Assembly (NCBI RefSeq): GCF_004023625.1
Contig: NZ_ML137709.1
Location: 56,991-120,990 of the forward strand
From: Streptomyces cavernae
Lineage (GTDB): Bacteria; Actinomycetota; Actinomycetes; Streptomycetales; Streptomycetaceae
Length of the DNA stretch: 64,000 bases
Reading direction: 5' to 3'
Shown: positions 43,701 through 52,984 of the stretch, one piece after another
Numbering within the stretch: the stretch's first letter is position 1
How the letters are laid out: the number at the start of each line of letters is the position of its first letter
Notes under the pieces: model-generated
What the model was told of the DNA's origin: nothing
Seen by the model: only the letters and a program-made list of their open reading frames with translations
The model's database searches: none
Position numbers and translations under genes: made by a program

Positions 43701-43730
43701 GGTTTCGCCACCGTAAAGGGTGGCGAAACC
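43701..43730 (-). terminator. Terminator of dxs
   Basis: A perfect 12 bp stem (43701-43712 with 43719-43730) and 6-base loop lies 26 bases past the dxs stop, between dxs and the permease gene. Confidence 0.8.
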
Positions 43731-43755
43731 TGCCCAAGAGGTGCCTGGAGGTGCG

Positions 43756-45714
43756 TCAGTCGCGTGCGGGCTCCACCGAGTCCGCGCCGCTGCGGGCGGC
43801 GGGGGTCGCGTCGGAGGCCGGCAGCTGCGTCGGGGCGTGCCCGTCGAGTTTTGCGACGAGCCCGGTGACCTGGCGGGCGATGTCGGGCGCGGTCAGCCCG
43901 ATCTCCGCCAGGACCTCGGCCCGGGAGGCGTGGTCGAGGAAGCGCGGCGGGATGCCGAAGTCGCGCAGCGGGACGTCCACCCCGGCGTCGCGCAGGGCCT
44001 GTGCGATCGTCGAACCGACACCGCCGACGCGGGAGTTGTCCTCCACGGTGACGACGACGCGGTGCTGCTCGGCGAGCGGGGCGAGGGCCTCGTCGACGGG
44101 CTTGACCCAGCGCGGGTCGACGACCGTGGTGGAGATGCCCTGCTTGTCGAGGAGATCGGCGATCTCCAGGCACATGGGTGCGAGGGCACCGACGGAGACC
44201 AGCAGCACGTCCGGGGCGTCGGTGCCCGCCTCGCGCAGCACGTCCATCCCGCCGATCCGGCCCACGGCGGGCACGGCCGGGCCGACGGCGCCCTTGGAGA
44301 AGCGGACGACGGTCGGCACGTCGGTGACCTCGACGGCCTCGCGCAGCTGGGCGCGTACCTGGTCGGCGTCGCGCGGTGCCGCGAGCCTGAGGCCCGGGAC
44401 GACCTGGAGGATCGACATGTCCCACATGCCGTTGTGGGAGGCACCGTCGGTGCCGGTGATGCCGGCCCGGTCGAGCACGAAGGTGACACCGCACTTGTGC
44501 AGGGCCACGTCCATCAGGACCTGGTCGAAGGCGCGGTTGAGGAAGGTCGCGTAGACGGCGAAGACGGGGTGCAGTCCGCCGGTGGCGAGGCCCGCCGCGG
44601 AGACCGCGCCGTGCTGCTCGGCGATGCCGACGTCGAAGACCCGCTCGGGGAACGTCTTGGCGAACTTGTCCAGGCCGACCGGCTGGAGCATGGCCGCGGT
44701 GATGGCGACGATGTCCTCGCGCTCGCGGCCGAGCTTGACCATCTCCTCGCCGAAGACGGAGGTCCAGTCGGCGCCGGAGGACGCGATGGGCAGGCCCGTG
44801 TCGGGGTGGATCTTGCCGACGGCGTGGAACCGGTCGGCCTCGTCCTGGAGGGCGGGCTGGTAGCCGCGGCCCTTCTCGGTGAGGCAGTGCACGATGACGG
44901 GGCCGCCGAAGCGTTTGGCGCGGGCGAGCGCGGACTCCAGTGCCTCGATGTCGTGTCCGTCGATGGGGCCGACGTACTTCAGGCCCAGGTCCTCGAACAT
45001 GCCCTGCGGGGCGATGAAGTCCTTCAGGCCCTTCTTGGCGCCGTGCAGGGTCTCGTAGAGCGGCCGGCCGACGACCGGGGTGCGCTCCAGGATGTCCTTG
45101 CCGCGGGCCAGGAAACGCTCGTAGCCGTCGGTGGTGCGCAGGGTGGCGAGGTGGTTGGCGAGGCCGCCGATCGTGGGGGCGTAGGAGCGCTCGTTGTCGT
45201 TGACGACGATGACCAGCGGGCGGTCCTTGGCGTCGGCGATGTTGTTGAGCGCCTCCCAGGCCATGCCGCCCGTGAGGGCCCCGTCACCGATGACCGCGAC
45301 GACGTGGTCGTCGCGGTCCAGGAGCTGGTTGGCCTTCGCGAGGCCGTCGGCCCAGCCGAGGACCGTGGAGGCGTGGCTGTTCTCGATGACGTCGTGCTCG
45401 GACTCGGCCTGCGAGGGGTAGCCCGACAGACCGCCCTTCATCTTGAGTTTGGAGAAGTCCTGGCGGCCGGTCAGCAGCTTGTGGACGTAGGACTGGTGAC
45501 CCGTGTCCCACAGCACCTTGTCCTTGGGCGAGTCGAAGACCCGGTGCAACGCGATGGTGAGCTCGACCACACCGAGGTTGGGGCCGAGGTGGCCGCCTGT
45601 CTTGGAGACCGCTTCGACGAGAAAGGTCCGGATCTCGCCGGCCAGCTTCTGAAGCTGCTCCGGACTGAGCCGGTCCAGATCGCGCGGTCCCGTGATGCGG
45701 GTCAGCAGCGGCAC
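43756..45714 (-). CDS. dxs: 1-deoxy-D-xylulose-5-phosphate synthase
   Basis: A thiamine-diphosphate enzyme that joins pyruvate and glyceraldehyde 3-phosphate, the first step of the MEP isoprenoid pathway. The 652-residue protein has the substrate histidine motif [14 protein letters not shown] (near residue 40), the cofactor motif [16 protein letters not shown] (near 150), DGHDIEAL, and the transketolase C-terminal domain. The start is a GTG preceded by AAGGAGG. Length is typical of the family. A terminator hairpin isolates it from xylH upstream. Confidence 0.96.
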   Translation of the reverse strand: MPLLTRITGPRDLDRLSPEQLQKLAGEIRTFLVEAVSKTGGHLGPNLGVVELTIALHRVFDSPKDKVLWDTGHQSYVHKLLTGRQDFSKLKMKGGLSGYPSQAESEHDVIENSHASTVLGWADGLAKANQLLDRDDHVVAVIGDGALTGGMAWEALNNIADAKDRPLVIVVNDNERSYAPTIGGLANHLATLRTTDGYERFLARGKDILERTPVVGRPLYETLHGAKKGLKDFIAPQGMFEDLGLKYVGPIDGHDIEALESALARAKRFGGPVIVHCLTEKGRGYQPALQDEADRFHAVGKIHPDTGLPIASSGADWTSVFGEEMVKLGREREDIVAITAAMLQPVGLDKFAKTFPERVFDVGIAEQHGAVSAAGLATGGLHPVFAVYATFLNRAFDQVLMDVALHKCGVTFVLDRAGITGTDGASHNGMWDMSILQVVPGLRLAAPRDADQVRAQLREAVEVTDVPTVVRFSKGAVGPAVPAVGRIGGMDVLREAGTDAPDVLLVSVGALAPMCLEIADLLDKQGISTTVVDPRWVKPVDEALAPLAEQHRVVVTVEDNSRVGGVGSTIAQALRDAGVDVPLRDFGIPPRFLDHASRAEVLAEIGLTAPDIARQVTGLVAKLDGHAPTQLPASDATPAARSGADSVEPARD

Positions 45715-45854
45715 CCGTGCCTCCTTGCGATAGAGCTGTTCGAGCTTGACGGGTCTGTCGAGTCTAATGTTCCGCTGTGCGCCACCGTTCCCGGGCAGCC
45801 GGTACGAGGTCACGCGATCGGACGTACTACCCAGCCGGAGCTGTTCCATGACAT

Positions 45855-45891
45855 GCCTGTGCCCGGCACCTTGCGGATACCGGGCACAGGC
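45855..45891 (-). terminator. Hairpin after xylH
   Basis: A 12 bp stem (45855-45866 with 45880-45891) with a 13-base loop lies about 115 bases past the xylH stop. Confidence 0.6.
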
Positions 45892-45965
45892 GCCCCTCAA
45901 GGGCGCGGGGCTGTGACATTGCGCGGCTCGCCGCGTGGGCACGACCAGCCACGACGAACCCTCAG
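45892..45965. repeat. Dispersed Streptomyces intergenic repeat
   Basis: CGCCCCTCAAGGGCGCGGGG followed by a GGCTCGCCGCG hairpin and CGACCAGCCACGACG resembles a motif that I recall as very common between Streptomyces genes. Recognition is from memory. Confidence 0.5.
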
Positions 45966-46005
45966 CCGGCGAGCGACCCCTGGGGCCGGGCTCAGGCGAA
46001 GACGG

Positions 46006-47298
46006 CTAGGCCCGGCCCGCGGTCTTCTGCGTCCTCCGGGTGATCGCGTCGATCACGACAGTGGCGAGCAGCACACCACCGGTGATCATGTACTGAACCG
46101 GCGAGGCGATACCTTCCAGCGCGAGCCCGTACTGGATGGACACGATCACCAGCACGCCCAGCAGCGCGTTCCACGTACGCCCGCGACCGCCGAACAGCGA
46201 GGTACCACCGATCACCGCGGCGGCGATCGCGTTCATCAGCAGGTCACCACCACCGGCACCCTGGTTGGCCGAAGCGATCTTCGAGGCGATGAAGAGACCA
46301 CCGATCGCGGCGAACGTACCCGCGATCGCGAAGACGGAGATCCGCACCATCTCGACGTTGATGCCCGCGCGCCGCGAGGCCTCCACGCTGCCGCCGAGCG
46401 CGAAGATCTTCCGGCCGTAGGACGTGCGGCGCAGGACGAAGTCCGTGAGCAGCAGCACCGCGATGAAGATCACCACGGCCAGCGGCAGGCCCTTGTACTG
46501 GTTGTAGACGGCCGCGACGGCGAAGGCGACGATCGCCAGCAGCACGGTGCGCAGGATGGTGTCACTCAGCGGCTGGGACGGCACACCGGCGGCCTCGCGG
46601 CGTCGGTTGCCGAGGAAGGAGCTGAGGAAGAAGCCCGCGGTGACCACGGTCGCGAGACCGTAGGCGGCGGCCACGTCGGTGAAGTAGTAGCTGGTCAGCT
46701 TGGCGACGAGGCCTTCGCTGTCCAGGTTGATGGTGCCGTTCTCGCCGAGGATCTGGAGCATGAAGCCGTTCCAGAACAGCAGTCCGGCGAGGGTGACGGC
46801 GAAGGCGGGGACACCGATCTTCGCGAAGACGAAGCCGTGGATCGCGCCGGCCGCCGTACCCGTGAGGATGGCCAGCACGAAGGCCGTCCATTCGCTCATG
46901 CCGTTCGTGACGTTGAGCACGGCGAAGGTCGCGCCCGCGACACCGCTGACGGAACCCACCGACAGGTCGATCTCACCGAGCAGCAGCACGAACACGATGC
47001 CCACGGCGATCATTCCGGTGCCGACCATGGCCACGGAGATGTCGGACAGGTTGCCCGCGGTGAGGAAGTTGGAGTTCAGGCTCTGGAAGATCACCCAGAT
47101 GACGACCAGGCCGAGGACGACCGGGATGGAGCCGAGGTCGCCCGCCTTCAGCTTGCGCTTGAACTCGGTGAGGTAGCCCGCGAAGCCCTGTTCGCGCACC
47201 AGCAGCCGGGGGTCGACGGCGACGTCGGAACCGGCGGCCGCCTCGGGGTTCTCCACGACGTGCGCGTCGGCCGTCGTCGTGGTCTTGTCGATGCTCAC
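46006..47298 (-). CDS. xylH: Xylose ABC transporter permease XylH
   Basis: A 430-residue CUT2-family permease with about ten hydrophobic segments and the family motifs GEIDLSVGSVSGVAGA and ALGGSVEASRRAGIN. It exchanges substrate with the XylF binding protein. The polar N-terminal 45 residues are cytosolic. Its ATG overlaps the xylG stop (ATGA), so it is translationally coupled. Xylose specificity is inherited from the homologous Streptomyces operon and is an inference. Confidence 0.9.
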   Translation of the reverse strand: MSIDKTTTTADAHVVENPEAAAGSDVAVDPRLLVREQGFAGYLTEFKRKLKAGDLGSIPVVLGLVVIWVIFQSLNSNFLTAGNLSDISVAMVGTGMIAVGIVFVLLLGEIDLSVGSVSGVAGATFAVLNVTNGMSEWTAFVLAILTGTAAGAIHGFVFAKIGVPAFAVTLAGLLFWNGFMLQILGENGTINLDSEGLVAKLTSYYFTDVAAAYGLATVVTAGFFLSSFLGNRRREAAGVPSQPLSDTILRTVLLAIVAFAVAAVYNQYKGLPLAVVIFIAVLLLTDFVLRRTSYGRKIFALGGSVEASRRAGINVEMVRISVFAIAGTFAAIGGLFIASKIASANQGAGGGDLLMNAIAAAVIGGTSLFGGRGRTWNALLGVLVIVSIQYGLALEGIASPVQYMITGGVLLATVVIDAITRRTQKTAGRA

Positions 47299-48077
47299 TT
47301 CTGGATCTCCCCAGTGGTGCGCGCCGCACGACGGGTCACGGCGTTGTCCGTGGCACCCGTGATGGCGGAGATGATCTCTTCCTGCGAGGTCGACTTGACC
47401 TCGAAGACGCCGTTGTTGCGGCCGAGGCGCAGTACGGCGACCTTGTCGGCAACGGCCTTAACATCGGCCATGTTGTGGCTGATGAGGATCACGGCGTGAC
47501 CGCGTTCGCGCAGCCGCTCCACCAGGTCGAGGACCTGCGCCGTCTGTTCCACACCGAGCGCCGCGGTGGGCTCGTCGAGGATGACCAGCTTGGGTTCGCC
47601 GAGCATGGAGCGGGCGATCGCCACGGTCTGGCGCTGACCGCCGGAGAGGGAGGCGATCGGGATCCGGACACTGGGGATGCGGATCGACAGCGTCTGCAGC
47701 AGCTCGCGGGAGCGGCGTTCCATCTCCACCTCGTCCAGGACACCGCGCTTGCGGATCTCCCGGCCCAGGTAGAGGTTGCCGACGACGTCGATGTTGTCGC
47801 ACAGCGCGAGGTCCTGGTAGACGGTCGCGATGCCCAGGTTCTGGGCGTCGTGCGGCTTGTTGATCTGGACGGACTTGCCGTCCCACACGATGACGCCCTC
47901 ATCGATGGGGTGCACGCCGGCGATCGTCTTCACCAGCGTGGACTTTCCGGCGCCGTTGTCGCCGACCAGGGCGACCACTTCACCGGCGTGGACCTCGAGC
48001 TCTACGTCGGTGAGCGCCTGGACGGCACCGAACCGCTTGGAGACCCCGCGCAACGCCAGGACAGGCGTAGCGGACAC
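47295..48077 (-). CDS. xylG: Xylose ABC transporter ATP-binding protein XylG
   Basis: A 260-residue single-domain ABC ATPase: Walker A GDNGAGKST (39-47), signature LSGGQRQ, Walker B LVILDEPTAAL. CUT2 ATPases are usually about 500 residues with two fused domains, so this half-size form must work as a homodimer. I took the GTG at 48077 because AAGGAG lies 9 bases upstream. An ATG three codons earlier (48086) directly abuts that site. It overlaps xylH at its end. Confidence 0.88.
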   Translation of the reverse strand: MSATPVLALRGVSKRFGAVQALTDVELEVHAGEVVALVGDNGAGKSTLVKTIAGVHPIDEGVIVWDGKSVQINKPHDAQNLGIATVYQDLALCDNIDVVGNLYLGREIRKRGVLDEVEMERRSRELLQTLSIRIPSVRIPIASLSGGQRQTVAIARSMLGEPKLVILDEPTAALGVEQTAQVLDLVERLRERGHAVILISHNMADVKAVADKVAVLRLGRNNGVFEVKSTSQEEIISAITGATDNAVTRRAARTTGEIQK

Positions 48078-48374
48078 GTCAATCATCTCCTTCGCCGCCT
48101 GACCCGGCGGAAGGTAGTGCAGCAATATTTGGGGTGTTGTTCCGTCCGGCGCCCCGCGCGAGCTTGCGGGGCTGTTGAGTGGCGGGGCGCCGGAGGAGCT
48201 TTTTCGTACGCACGGTTCGCACCCTTCACGCCTTCAGCACGGTGCGAAGATGCGCGCGTACGCGACTGCGCGGGTACGCGCGTCAGCACATACACGCGAC
48301 ATACATGCGTCCCGTACGGGAATTCACGGGCGGACAATTGCGCTCGGTGTGAATTCCCGTACTGCGTAAGGGAC
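48078..48374. other. xylF-xylG spacer, 297 bp
   Basis: It contains the 14 bp hairpin at 48314-48362, close to the xylF stop. The rest is ordinary sequence with alternating ACGCG/TACGCG steps around 48240-48310. No gene is supported. Confidence 0.6.
48314..48362 (-). terminator. Attenuator/processing hairpin between xylF and xylG
   Basis: A perfect 14 bp stem (GTACGGGAATTCAC, 48314-48327, with 48349-48362) encloses a 21-base loop 12 bases past the xylF stop. It probably lowers xylGH expression relative to the binding protein, or stabilises the xylF message. Confidence 0.6.
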
Positions 48375-49484
48375 TTACTTGAGGCCGATCTTGTCGCAGT
48401 CGGCCTTGTACTTGGCCGTGCAGATCTCGGCGACCGTGTAGATGCCGTCCTTGATGACCGTGTCGTTGATGTTGTCCTTGGTCAGCGAGACAACCGGGAT
48501 GATGGAGGACTTGACGCCCTTGGTGGTCGGGCTGTCGACCGAGTCCTTGGCGATGGAGTCGAGCTTCTCGCCCTTGGCGAGCGCCACGGCCATCTCCGCG
48601 GCGGTCTCGGCCTCCTGCGGGTACGGCTTGTAGACGCTCATGTACTGCTCACCGGCGACGATGCGCTGCACGCCCGCGAGTTCGGCGTCCTGGCCGGTGA
48701 CCGGGACGGAGATGCCGGCCGCCTTCAGGGCGGTGATGATGCCGCCCGCCATGCCGTCATTGGCGGAGTAGACGCCGATGATCTCGTTCTTGCCGAGGGC
48801 GGAGATGGCGCCCTCCATGTTGGCGTTGGCGTTCTCCGGCTTCCACTCCCTGGTGTCGTACTCCTTGCCGATGTTCACCTTGCCGTCGAGGACGGAGTGG
48901 GCGCCCTTCTTGAAGAGGGCGGCGTTCGGGTCGGTCACCGACCCGTTCATCATGACGATCTCGCCGTCCTTGGCCTTGGAGCCCAGGGCCTTGAGCAGGG
49001 CCTCACCCTGGACCCGGCCGACCTCTTCGTTGTCGAAGGAGGTGTAGGCGTCGATCGGGCCCTCGGCCAGGCGGTCGTAGGCGACGACGGGGATGCCCGC
49101 GTCCTTGGCCTTCTTCACCGAGCCGGCGATGGCCTTGGAGTCCACCGCGTCCACGATCAGCACGTCGACCTTGTTGGTGATCATCGTGTCGACCTGCTGG
49201 TTCTGGGTGCTGGCGTCCTGCTTGGCGTTGGCGTAGACGACCTCGCCCTTGTTGTTCGTGAGCTCCTTGACCTTCTTCTCGATCAAGGGCTGGTCGAACT
49301 TCTCGTAACGCGCGGTCTGGTTCTCCGGAAGGAGCAGACCGACCTTGATCGCGTCCCCCTTGGCGGCGGTGCCCGTGGAGTCGCTGTCGTTGCCCGACTC
49401 CTTCGCGCTGCCACAGGCGGCCAGCGAAACAGCCATCGCACCGGCGGCAACCGCGACGGCGGCACGACGCATACGCGTGTTCAC
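48375..49484 (-). CDS. xylF: Xylose-binding lipoprotein XylF
   Basis: A 369-residue periplasmic-binding-protein-like lipoprotein. The signal peptide ends in the lipobox VSLAAC (near residue 24). The mature domain is the type I sugar-binding fold (IKVGLLLPENQTARYEKFDQPLIEK, VDVLIVDAVDSKAIAG, GMAGGIITALKAAGI). It delivers sugar to XylH/XylG. The start is a GTG with AGGGAGG 6 bases upstream. Homologues are induced by xylose and controlled by the adjacent ROK regulator. Confidence 0.92.
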   Translation of the reverse strand: MNTRMRRAAVAVAAGAMAVSLAACGSAKESGNDSDSTGTAAKGDAIKVGLLLPENQTARYEKFDQPLIEKKVKELTNNKGEVVYANAKQDASTQNQQVDTMITNKVDVLIVDAVDSKAIAGSVKKAKDAGIPVVAYDRLAEGPIDAYTSFDNEEVGRVQGEALLKALGSKAKDGEIVMMNGSVTDPNAALFKKGAHSVLDGKVNIGKEYDTREWKPENANANMEGAISALGKNEIIGVYSANDGMAGGIITALKAAGISVPVTGQDAELAGVQRIVAGEQYMSVYKPYPQEAETAAEMAVALAKGEKLDSIAKDSVDSPTTKGVKSSIIPVVSLTKDNINDTVIKDGIYTVAEICTAKYKADCDKIGLK

Positions 49485-49581
49485 TTCAGAAACCTCCCTG
49501 ACGAGGCCGCGTCGTTGCGGCCGAGGTGACTGGAAGTCAACTCGGCCACTTGTGCGACGTCAAGAAGTAAATCCTTAACGA

Positions 49582-49599
49582 GATGGCAACGGTGCCATC
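49582..49599. promoter_or_regulatory. Inverted repeat upstream of xylF
   Basis: GATGGCAACGGTGCCATC is a 7 bp inverted repeat with a 4-base spacer, just after the rok7B7 stop and about 100 bases before xylF. The place fits an operator for the ROK regulator, but no binding consensus was available to test it. Confidence 0.3.
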
Positions 49600-49605
49600 C
49601 GTTCT

Positions 49606-50805
49606 CTAAGTGAAGACAGGGGTCGCTGCGGGCAGCGTGCCGTCCAAAAGGGTCGAATCACCCATCTCGCTGAGTGCGAGAGCGAGCGCTCCGAGCACCT
49701 CCGCACGGCCCCCAAGTGCACCCGGAAGAACGGAGAGTTGGCGCGCCGCACTGGGGATCGCATAGCGCCCGACAGACTCCCTTATGGGCCCGAGGACGAG
49801 CTCCCCGGCCTCGGCGAGGTCGCCACCGAGAACGACTCGGCTCGGGTTCAGCAAATTACAGAGATTGGCCACTCCACTCCCGATGTGGCGGCCGACGTCC
49901 GCGATCACCCGTCGACATCCCGGGTCACCGTCCCGCGCCAGCCGGACGACTCCCTCCATGGTCAGGCCGGTCCCGTGGCTGGACTGGAGGAGCGGCAGCA
50001 CATAGCGGGCCGCCGCGAAGGTCTCCAGGCAGCCCCGGTTGCCGCAGCGGCAGACGGGACCGGACTCATCAAGAGTAATATGCCCGATTTCTCCCGCTGT
50101 GCCACCCGGGCCGCGGTAGATCCTGCCATCGATCACCAGCCCCGCGCCGACACCGCTGGCGACCTTGATGTACGCGAGGTCCTTGACCCCCCGGCCGCTG
50201 CCCCACACCAGCTCACCGAGGGCGCCGAGGTTGGCGTCGTTGTCCACGTGCACCGGGACGCCGAGCCGTCCGCGCAGCTCCGCGGCGGGCTTGGCACCGG
50301 TCCAGCCCGGCAGGATGGCGGTCGACCCCAGCGTGCCGGACTCCACGTCGATCGGACCGGGTACGCCGAGCCCCACCCCGGCGATCTTGGAACGGTCCAC
50401 CCCGGTCGCCACGATCAGCCTGCTGACCAGTTCCTCGGCCCGGTCGAAGCCCTGTGCGGCGGAGGCGTCCACGTCCAGCGGCTCGGACTCCTCGGCGAGC
50501 ACCTGGTGCGCGAGATTCCCGACCGCGACGCGCAAATGCGTGTGCCCGAAGTCGACACCGATGACGATCCCGGCGTCACCGCTGAGGCTCACGCTGCGGG
50601 CCCGGCGGCCTCCCGCCGATGTGGGCGTGACCTCGACCGTTCCGCCCTCCTTGAGCTCGCGGACGATGTTGGAGACCGTCGCCGCGGACAGGCCCGTCGT
50701 CCTCGCGATCTCCGCCTGCGTGAGCGATCCGGCGAGGCGCACGGCCCGAACGACCCGCTCGAGATTGGCTCGGTGCAGCGACGACTGCGACCCCGGAGTC
50801 TCCAT
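49606..50805 (-). CDS. rok7B7: ROK family regulator Rok7B7
   Basis: A 399-residue transcriptional regulator: N-terminal MarR-like winged helix (about 15-75, LTQAEIARTTGLSAATVSNIVREL), then a ROK sugar-kinase-like domain with the phosphate-binding VDFGHTHLRVAVG motif (near 88) and the zinc motif CRCGNRGCLE (near 260). In S. coelicolor the homologue links carbon sensing to antibiotic production and represses xylFGH. It sits between xylFGH and ngcEFG, as there. The start at METPGSQSS is the likely one; a GTG four codons upstream is possible. Confidence 0.92.
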   Translation of the reverse strand: METPGSQSSLHRANLERVVRAVRLAGSLTQAEIARTTGLSAATVSNIVRELKEGGTVEVTPTSAGGRRARSVSLSGDAGIVIGVDFGHTHLRVAVGNLAHQVLAEESEPLDVDASAAQGFDRAEELVSRLIVATGVDRSKIAGVGLGVPGPIDVESGTLGSTAILPGWTGAKPAAELRGRLGVPVHVDNDANLGALGELVWGSGRGVKDLAYIKVASGVGAGLVIDGRIYRGPGGTAGEIGHITLDESGPVCRCGNRGCLETFAAARYVLPLLQSSHGTGLTMEGVVRLARDGDPGCRRVIADVGRHIGSGVANLCNLLNPSRVVLGGDLAEAGELVLGPIRESVGRYAIPSAARQLSVLPGALGGRAEVLGALALALSEMGDSTLLDGTLPAATPVFT

Positions 50806-51011
50806 CGACCCATCCACTCCTGCCCTCAGCCGGGCGGACCCTGGGCCGCCCGTGCGCCCGGACCGCACTGAGCGGCCCGGACTCATTACAAGTTGTGAAC
50901 TCCAAGCTCGACTGAACGGGTTACCGCAGTCAAGTCCTTGACAGAAATCCGGGCAACCTGCACAACGCCGTTCGGATGGCCGGACATGCCCTGGAGGCGT
51001 CGTGGACATGA

Positions 51012-51050
51012 CCGTGGGGGCCGCATCCCGGACGGATGCGGCCCCCACGG
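51012..51050 (-). terminator. Terminator of the ngcEFG operon
   Basis: A perfect 17 bp stem (51012-51028 with 51034-51050) with a 5-base loop lies 26 bases after the ngcG stop, between ngcG and the upstream region of rok7B7. Confidence 0.88.
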
Positions 51051-51076
51051 ACGGACTGCCTTCGACTGCGTGCGGA

Positions 51077-52003
51077 CTATTTCAGGGCGCCCGCGGTGAG
51101 CCCCTGCACCACCTGGCGCTGGAAGACGATGTACGCGAACAGCACCGGCAGCATCGCCATCACCAGGCCCGCGAACAGTCCCGACCAGTCGCCCTTGTAA
51201 CCCTGGCTGGCGGCCAGCTGGACCAGGCCCTGGGTGAGGACCCGCTTGTCCTCGTCGGTGTTGAGCACCGTCGGCAGCATGTACTGGTTCCACTGCCCCA
51301 GGAAGTTGAAGATCCCCACGCTGATCAGGCCCGGCTTGGCCATCGGCAGCATGATCTGGAAGAACGTCCGGGTGTGCGAGGCCCCGTCGACGAACGCCGC
51401 CTCCGCCACCGAGGTGGGCAGGGTGCGGAAGAACGCGGTCAGGAAGAACACCGTGAACGGCAGCGAGTAGGCGATGTAGACGAGGATCAGGCCGTGGATG
51501 GTGTTCAGCAGGCCCATGTTGTTCACGACGTAGAACAGCGGGACCAGGGCGAGCATGATCGGGAAGCTCATGCCGCCGATGAACAGGAAGTAGATGAACC
51601 GGTTGCCCGGGAACTCGAAGCGGGCGAGGACGTACGCCGCCATGGAGCCGAGCACCAGCGTCCCGATGAGCGAACCGCCCACCACCAGAATGGTGTTGAG
51701 GAAGTAGTCGCTCATATTGGCGTCGGTCCAGGCGCGCGCCCAGTTGTCGAAGTGGAGCTTGTCGGGCAGCGCCCAGGGCGAGCTGAAGATGGAGTTGTCG
51801 TCCTTGAAGGACGTCATCACCGCCCACAGCAGCGGCAGCACCACCATGAACGCCCAGAGGACGAGGATCCCGTGCGAGAAGGCGTTGAGGACCGCGCCCT
51901 CACTCTTCTCCTGCTGCCCCTTCCGCTCGGGAAGGTCCACCTTGGTGACGGGGACCCCGGCGGACTCGGCCGGTACGGGGGCGGGGGTTTCGGTCGTCTT
52001 CAT
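51077..52003 (-). CDS. ngcG: Chitobiose/GlcNAc ABC transporter permease NgcG
   Basis: A MalG-type permease of 308 residues with six hydrophobic segments and the EAA loop EAAFVDGASHTRTFFQIMLPMAKPGL that docks the ATPase. The N-terminal 40 residues are charged and cytosolic. It begins 5 bases after ngcF, so the operon is tight. No ATPase gene is present in the cluster; Streptomyces use the shared ATPase MsiK for such importers. Confidence 0.88.
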   Translation of the reverse strand: MKTTETPAPVPAESAGVPVTKVDLPERKGQQEKSEGAVLNAFSHGILVLWAFMVVLPLLWAVMTSFKDDNSIFSSPWALPDKLHFDNWARAWTDANMSDYFLNTILVVGGSLIGTLVLGSMAAYVLARFEFPGNRFIYFLFIGGMSFPIMLALVPLFYVVNNMGLLNTIHGLILVYIAYSLPFTVFFLTAFFRTLPTSVAEAAFVDGASHTRTFFQIMLPMAKPGLISVGIFNFLGQWNQYMLPTVLNTDEDKRVLTQGLVQLAASQGYKGDWSGLFAGLVMAMLPVLFAYIVFQRQVVQGLTAGALK

Positions 52004-52008
52004 GGCAA

Positions 52009-52935
52009 TCAGAACTCCAGCCGCTCGCGCCGGCCCAGCCGCATCACGATCGCCGCGAAGGCGAGCGTGACGACGAGCAGGGCGACGCCGATCGTGGTCG
52101 CGTAGGCCGCCTGACCGTCACGGAACGCCTTCTGGTAGACGTACAGCACCATGACGGTGGTGGAGTAGTCGGGTCCGCCGGGGCCCGTCGTCATGATCTG
52201 GACCACGGCGAACGACTCGGCGCCCAGCGCAAGGATGCCCATGTAGACCCAGCCGGACTGCACGGTGTCCCACAGCAGCGGCAGGGTCAGCCGGAAGAAG
52301 GTGTTCACCCGGTTGGCGCCGTCCAGCAGAGCCGCCTCGTACAGCTCCGCCGGGATGGAGGCCATCCCGGCGGAGAACAGCACCACGAAGAAACCGACCG
52401 TGGACCAGACGAGCACCGCCATCACACACCACAGCGCCAGGTCCGGGTCGCCCAGCCACAGCGGCTGGACGCTGTCGAGACCGATCGCCTTGAAGGCGGA
52501 GTTGATGGCGCCACTGTCCGGGTTGTACGCGAAGGCGAACAGCAAAGCGACGATCGCGATCGAGAGGACCTGCGGGAAGAAGTAGACGATCTTGTAGAAC
52601 GACGAGCCGCGAACACCGGAGACGACAGGTCCGCCCCGGCGCCGCCGGCCGCCCACATTGATCATGAAGGCGAGGAACAACGCGAAGCCGATCGTCACCA
52701 GCGGCAGCACCAGCGCGAACAGCAGGCTGTGCCACAGGGACTTCCAGAAGACGTCGTCGTCGAGCATCCGGCTGTAGTTGTCGAACCCGACCATCTTGAA
52801 CTCGGGACTCAGGCCGGTCCAGTCCGTGAACGAGTAGTAGATGGACTGGATGAACGGCCAGATCACGAAGAGGACGTACAGCCCGAGCGGGACTGCCAGG
52901 AATCCGACGATGAACCGGTACTTGCCGTGCTGCAT
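52009..52935 (-). CDS. ngcF: Chitobiose/GlcNAc ABC transporter permease NgcF
   Basis: A MalF-type permease of 308 residues with six hydrophobic segments and the EAA loop YEAALLDGANRVNTFFRLTLPLLWDT. It pairs with NgcG to form the channel. It lies 49 bases downstream of ngcE. Assignment to ngc rather than another sugar importer follows from the NgcE-like binding protein and the known order next to rok7B7. Confidence 0.88.
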   Translation of the reverse strand: MQHGKYRFIVGFLAVPLGLYVLFVIWPFIQSIYYSFTDWTGLSPEFKMVGFDNYSRMLDDDVFWKSLWHSLLFALVLPLVTIGFALFLAFMINVGGRRRRGGPVVSGVRGSSFYKIVYFFPQVLSIAIVALLFAFAYNPDSGAINSAFKAIGLDSVQPLWLGDPDLALWCVMAVLVWSTVGFFVVLFSAGMASIPAELYEAALLDGANRVNTFFRLTLPLLWDTVQSGWVYMGILALGAESFAVVQIMTTGPGGPDYSTTVMVLYVYQKAFRDGQAAYATTIGVALLVVTLAFAAIVMRLGRRERLEF

Positions 52936-52984
52936 TCCTACCGACCCCGTTCCTCGAGCGGGTGCCGCCGCTGGTGACGCGTAC

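Noticed and set aside
43720..47499. Open frame of 1259 codons on the plus strand
   Set aside because: It is antisense to dxs and xylH, has no domain, and results from the high GC third-position bias.
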